DNA of 32,820 nucleotides, from IMG/VR virus record IMGVR_UViG_3300042328_001293, positions 1-32,820 of that record. One strand, given 5' to 3'. Below, piece after piece: positions 30,373 through 32,820 of this stretch (positions are counted from its first letter, which is position 1; each line of letters begins with the position of its first letter). Below the pieces are notes generated by a model. It worked only from the letters and a program-made list of their open reading frames with translations, made no database searches and was not told the origin of the DNA. The position numbers were made by a program, and so were the translations under genes. This DNA comes from a virus.

Positions 30373-30770
30373 TGGGACGGTTCAAAGACATCGCGACGGG
30401 CGAGCAGATCAACACGGAGGAAATGCAGATCAAGCGAACCCGCGGGCGACGCGCTCGCAACCGAGGGAATGCATTTGAACGAGAAGTTGCTGCCCGTTTG
30501 GGTGGCGATGCAAAACGAGTGGGGATGTACGGTTCCAAAACCGATGTGGAATCCCCGTGGCTGGCCGCGCAAACGAAGGTCGGTGGATCATATCCCGAAC
30601 GCATTGACGGGTGGTTGCGATCCATCAACGCCAAGAGCGACCAATTGCGCGCGGTGATCCTTGGTGATTCCCCTGGCGCGGGGATGCGCCGCCGGACGCT
30701 CATCGTGCTGGATTTTGAGGATTTCTGCGCGTGGTACTCGAACGGGACGGGCAATGAAGAAACGGAATGA
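30372..30770 (+). CDS. Hjc-like PD-(D/E)XK resolvase candidate
   Basis: A 132-aa protein. RRARNRGNAFEREVAARLGG (Glu of the first motif), GMYGSKTDV (Asp), AAQTKVGG (QxK third motif) form the catalytic order of archaeal-type Holliday-junction resolvases and VRR-type nucleases. It likely resolves branched DNA before packaging. ATG 30372 overlaps the preceding stop. Longer upstream frames lack similarity. Confidence 0.65.
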   Translation: MGRFKDIATGEQINTEEMQIKRTRGRRARNRGNAFEREVAARLGGDAKRVGMYGSKTDVESPWLAAQTKVGGSYPERIDGWLRSINAKSDQLRAVILGDSPGAGMRRRTLIVLDFEDFCAWYSNGTGNEETE

Positions 30771-30960
30771 TTCAATCTTGACCCGCCGTGATCTGGTGTT
30801 GGCGTTCACCGAGGCGAGAACGCTGGCAGAGCGTGCGCTCGCATCTGCCCCCGAATATGTTCGCGGGTATCAGGACGGGCTTGCCGTTGCCATTGAGATT
30901 GTGCGAGCATTGGACAATATGGATCGCGCAATCGTGCATCAAAAGGTCGAACGGCGTTGA
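30754..30960 (+). CDS. Small helical protein of unknown function
   Basis: A 68-aa protein overlapping the resolvase gene by 17 bases. MKKRNDSILTRRDLVLAFTEARTLAERALASAPEYVRGYQDGLAVAIEIVRALDNMDRAI... is predicted mostly helical. Not recognised. Its stop overlaps a TTG start (TTGA) of the next gene. Confidence 0.55.
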   Translation: MKKRNDSILTRRDLVLAFTEARTLAERALASAPEYVRGYQDGLAVAIEIVRALDNMDRAIVHQKVERR

Positions 30961-31436
30961 CGCGCTCGGCCGTCATCTGGTTGGTGGCGGTCATCATCGC
31001 ATCAAGCGCGGTGGCAACCTCGCCAGATCCGGTCATTGCCCCAACGCCAATCCCGACCCCAATCCCGACCCCAATCGTCCAGATTGATCCGAACCCAACC
31101 ATCCGAGGCATTGCCACGCACTACGACGCGGAACGACACGGACAATCTGCGTGGTACACGAGGCAAGGCTTGGTGATGTATGGGGCGGCTGGTCCGGCAT
31201 TGCGGAAAATTGTTCGGCACAAATGGGGCAATCGCTATCGCGTCATCGTGTCGTCAAAATTGACGGGCATCGCGGTCGTGGTCTGGGTCGTTGACTTCTG
31301 CGAATGTCGCGGCGGTGACAAAAACCCCGACAATGACCGATTGATTGATCTGGCTCCCGCCGTCTGGGACGCGCTGGGTGTCCCGTTATGGCGGGGCGTG
31401 ACTGGCGTGACGATTGAAGTGCTCCCGACGCGATGA
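30957..31436 (+). CDS. RlpA-like secreted/anchored protein
   Basis: A 159-aa protein with an N-terminal membrane or signal helix (MTRSAVIWLVAVIIASSAVATS), a tandem Thr-Pro-Ile repeat spacer (about 29-40), then a double-psi beta-barrel of the RlpA kind: IRGIATHYDA, AWYTRQGLVMYGAAGPALRKI, YRVIVSS, VVVWVVDFCECRGGDKNPDNDRLIDLAPAVWDALGV. These barrels bind or cleave peptidoglycan in relatives. The catalytic Asp in VDFC and IDLAP is conserved. TTG start is the best available and is coupled to the preceding gene. Confidence 0.72.
   Translation: MTRSAVIWLVAVIIASSAVATSPDPVIAPTPIPTPIPTPIVQIDPNPTIRGIATHYDAERHGQSAWYTRQGLVMYGAAGPALRKIVRHKWGNRYRVIVSSKLTGIAVVVWVVDFCECRGGDKNPDNDRLIDLAPAVWDALGVPLWRGVTGVTIEVLPTR
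31047..31076 (+). repeat. Tandem 12-bp repeat encoding Pro-Ile-Pro-Thr linker
   Basis: CCAATCCCGACC occurs twice in tandem (31047-31058, 31059-31070) plus a half copy. It encodes the rigid spacer between the membrane helix and the RlpA-like domain. Copy number could vary by slippage. Confidence 0.7.
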
Positions 31437-31473
31437 TTGCATTTCGTGTATCGTTGCGCGTCTAGGGGGGACA

Positions 31474-31956
31474 ATGGTGCAGGAATCAAAAGACGACCGA
31501 CTTGAACGAATGCGGGCGAATCTGCAATCTCCGCAATCAAAAATTTTCACCCAAATGGTGCGAACCGCACGAGGTGATTCACGGGCATTGGCAGGTGTCG
31601 CGTATGCCCACGAGCGGCTCGGTCTGCCCGCGTCGTGGCTGCGTGAACGAATGGCTGGCCGGATTCGCGTGAAGCCGTTGGACATTGAAATCTTGGATCG
31701 GGTCATTGACATCGCCAAATCAACCCCGAACGGGGTGGCGTTGAACATCGAGCGCGACCCCGCGCAATCGGCGGAGGTCGGGGAATATCGGCGGGCTGTG
31801 GCGAAGATGTGCCGTGAATGCGCGCCCGCGCCAGACAAGGGCAAAGACCAGCAATGCCCCGATGGTCAATGCCCATTGCGCCCCGTGTCCCCATTGGAAT
31901 TGCACCCACGCGCACACCGAAACCCCCCGATTGTCGGGAAGGATTGGGCGCGCTAG
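31474..31956 (+). CDS. Phage protein with C-terminal Cys cluster
   Basis: A 160-aa protein. A mixed helical body (DDRLERMRANLQSPQSKIFTQMVRTARGD) is followed by CRECAPAPDKGKDQQCPDGQCPLRPVSPLE, a CxxC...C..xxC zinc-binding pattern ending CPLRPvsPL, which recurs in phage proteins of unknown role. The start is ATG 31474 with AGGGGGG six bases upstream. An in-frame TTG at 31414 would overlap the previous gene and lacks such a site. Confidence 0.6.
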   Translation: MVQESKDDRLERMRANLQSPQSKIFTQMVRTARGDSRALAGVAYAHERLGLPASWLRERMAGRIRVKPLDIEILDRVIDIAKSTPNGVALNIERDPAQSAEVGEYRRAVAKMCRECAPAPDKGKDQQCPDGQCPLRPVSPLELHPRAHRNPPIVGKDWAR

Positions 31957-31959
31957 ACT
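31931..31959 (+). promoter_or_regulatory. Promoter TTGTCG-17-TAGACT
   Basis: TTGTCG (31931-31936) and TAGACT (31954-31959) have exactly 17 bases between them. The -10 overlaps the TAG stop of the previous gene. The predicted start near 31966 lies about ten bases before a tRNA-like element. Confidence 0.55.
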
Positions 31960-31965
31960 TCCCAT

Positions 31966-32041
31966 CGGGCGCGCGTGGACGCTCGCCGCGGCGTGATGCC
32001 AATTGGCGGGGAAATCGGGGTTCAACTCCCCGACGCGTCCA
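31966..32041 (+). ncRNA. tRNA-like RNA element (imperfect cloverleaf)
   Basis: A textbook T-arm, CGGGG-TTCAACT-CCCCG (32016-32032), is followed by GCGTCC-A, which pairs with GGACGC at 31977-31982. An alternative register gives acceptor-like CGCGCGT (31970-31976) against ACGCGTC and a perfect 4-bp D-stem-like ACGC/GCGT. The anticodon arm is poor (GCCAATTGGC is self-complementary and T33 context is atypical). So it is not a clear functional tRNA. It could be a degenerate tRNA, a tRNA mimic, or part of an attachment-site remnant. Confidence 0.35.
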
Positions 32042-32060
32042 TCAACACAAAGGGGGTTCA

Positions 32061-32465
32061 ATGGCCAAGGTTGACAAGTGGGTTGCGCTTGATGCGTGGA
32101 TGACCAATGCCCAGCGGGTGTTGGGCTTGTCTGGCTGGGTCGTGACCGTGTTGCGGGACGCGGCAGACGTGACCGCGTGGGCAGACATTGAACCCCATAG
32201 CCAAGCCAACACCGCGGATCTGCGGTTGGCTCATGACTTCTGGCGGCAACCCGCCGTCCGGCAACGGCTCGTCTTGACCCACGAATTGATCCACCTGATC
32301 ACATCCCGCGTTGACCGCATGGTCGACACGCTTGAAGATCCGATGGGAAAATTGGCGTTTGCCGTGTTCGAACCGCAATATTCAGACGCGACCGAACGCA
32401 TGGTTGAACACCTGGCCACAATCATCGCCCCGATGCTCCCGCTCCCGTCGCTGCCTAAGGGGTGA
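32061..32465 (+). CDS. ImmA-like zinc metallopeptidase
   Basis: A 134-aa protein with HELIH (an HExxH zinc motif) in VLTHELIHLITSRVDRM, and ATERMVEHLATIIAPMLPLP downstream, which supplies the glutamate/helix seen in ImmA/IrrE peptidases. Such enzymes often cleave phage or mobile-element repressors. No classical repressor is visible here, so its substrate may be host-encoded. AGGGGG precedes the ATG and GTGA couples it to the HNH gene. Confidence 0.72.
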   Translation: MAKVDKWVALDAWMTNAQRVLGLSGWVVTVLRDAADVTAWADIEPHSQANTADLRLAHDFWRQPAVRQRLVLTHELIHLITSRVDRMVDTLEDPMGKLAFAVFEPQYSDATERMVEHLATIIAPMLPLPSLPKG

Positions 32466-32758
32466 ATCCGAAGCGTCCGTGCTTGGAATGCGGCGCACCG
32501 AGCCGTGGTTCACGGTGCGAATTGCACCAGATTCCGGACACCCGAAAGCGCCCAGGATACGGCGCGGAGTGGACGAAGATCAGCCGCGAGATGCGGCGGC
32601 GCAACCCCGTGTGTTCGATGTGCGCCCGAACCGGAATCCCGTTGGCCGTTGACCACATCGTTCCGCGGTCGTTGGGTGGGTCGGATGACCCGTGGAATCT
32701 GAGGGTGCTGTGCGGTGATTGCCACCGTCGTTTCGGGAGAACACGACGGACAAAATGA
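32462..32758 (+). CDS. HNH endonuclease
   Basis: A 98-aa protein. An N-terminal zinc pair (PCLECGAPSRGSRCELH), then YGAEWTKISREMRRRNPVCSMC, and the catalytic LAVDHIVPRSLGGSDDPWNLRVLCGDCHRRF with the DH, N and H of the HNH motif. In HK97-like phages a similar nuclease works with terminase for DNA cutting and packaging. Here, after circular closure, it lies about 2 kb before the small terminase. Its 3' end is repeated as the first 32 bases of the window. Confidence 0.88.
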   Translation: MNPKRPCLECGAPSRGSRCELHQIPDTRKRPGYGAEWTKISREMRRRNPVCSMCARTGIPLAVDHIVPRSLGGSDDPWNLRVLCGDCHRRFGRTRRTK

Positions 32759-32820
32759 ACGCGGCGACGGGTATGGGGTCAGAATCTGGCACGCGTGCCG
32801 CTGCTATATCCGACCCCCAA
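32727..32820. repeat. Terminal direct repeat, right copy (circular overlap)
   Basis: Identical to the first 94 bases of the window. It includes the 3' end of the HNH gene, a perfect 12-bp palindrome and the start of the terminator-like sequence that precedes the ParB-like gene. Confidence 0.95.

Noticed and set aside
31437-31466. Promoter from TTGCAT before gene 31474
   Set aside because: At 16-19 bases downstream no TAnnnT hexamer is present (GTCTAG, TCTAGG).
31414-31473. TTG start giving 20 extra residues to the protein at 31474
   Set aside because: It overlaps the RlpA-like gene, has no Shine-Dalgarno, and the ATG at 31474 is well placed behind AGGGGGG.
31977-32041. Canonical tRNA gene
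   Set aside because: The T-arm is convincing but the span between the paired ends is only about 64 bases and no anticodon arm with T33 and a 5-bp stem can be drawn, so it is reported only as tRNA-like.

Overview
The window is a complete, closed-circle assembly of a small siphovirus genome. The first 94 bases (1-94) and last 94 bases (32727-32820) are identical, so the unique length is about 32.73 kb. All recognisable genes lie on the + strand and most are translationally coupled (ATGA, GTGA, TGATG or TAATG junctions). There is no integrase, no clear repressor, no DNA polymerase and no helicase. The host is not identifiable from the sequence alone. The moderately high GC, TTGnnn/TAnnnT promoters and several small protein families that I associate with actinobacteriophages (the RHRRGDCxC protein at 20914, the protein at 22782, the FmdB-like and RlpA-like proteins) point to an actinobacterial host. 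This is inference.

Layout in circular order: (1) 32462-2110 holds an HNH endonuclease, a probable terminator, then a DNA-modification block of a ParB-like protein, a Mom-like N-acyl-adenine modification enzyme and a GP88-family protein. (2) 2126-8393 is the packaging and head module: P27-like small terminase, large terminase, a 44-aa membrane protein, HK97-type portal, a small beta-rich protein, an N-terminally extended prohead protease, and the HK97-fold major capsid protein. (3) 8479-10948 is an inserted glycosylation cassette (GT-B glycosyltransferase, GT-A glycosyltransferase, sugar nucleotidyltransferase) with its own promoter and a strong terminator hairpin. (4) 10988-19758 covers connector, tail completion, major tail protein, tail chaperones joined by a likely -1 frameshift (CCCAAAC), a gp10-like protein, a short tape measure, a baseplate protein with three repeated modules, and a glycine-rich fibre. 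(5) 19736-20842 is a lysis cassette with two holin-like proteins flanking a C39-like cysteine peptidase. (6) 20914-22217 holds a small regulator-like protein and a calcineurin-like phosphoesterase.

A 564-base non-coding region (22218-22781) rich in inverted and direct repeats separates this from the early operon (22782-32465). The early operon encodes several small unknown proteins, a stand-alone primase-like domain, a C5-cytosine methyltransferase with a second conserved protein overprinted in another frame, a Cas4/AddB-like Fe-S exonuclease, a possible ssDNA-binding or annealing protein, a DnaD-like replication initiator whose gene contains a GTGAC iteron cluster (candidate origin), an Nmad1/MazG-like protein, a LexA-type winged-helix protein, zinc-ribbon proteins, a Hjc-like resolvase, an RlpA-like secreted protein, an ImmA-like metallopeptidase and the HNH nuclease. 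A promoter followed by a tRNA-like RNA element sits at 31931-32041.

Together the genes describe a phage that borrows the host replisome through its own initiator, recombines with an exonuclease/annealing pair, protects its DNA with at least two modification activities (Mom-like and C5-methylation), and may decorate its virion with sugar.
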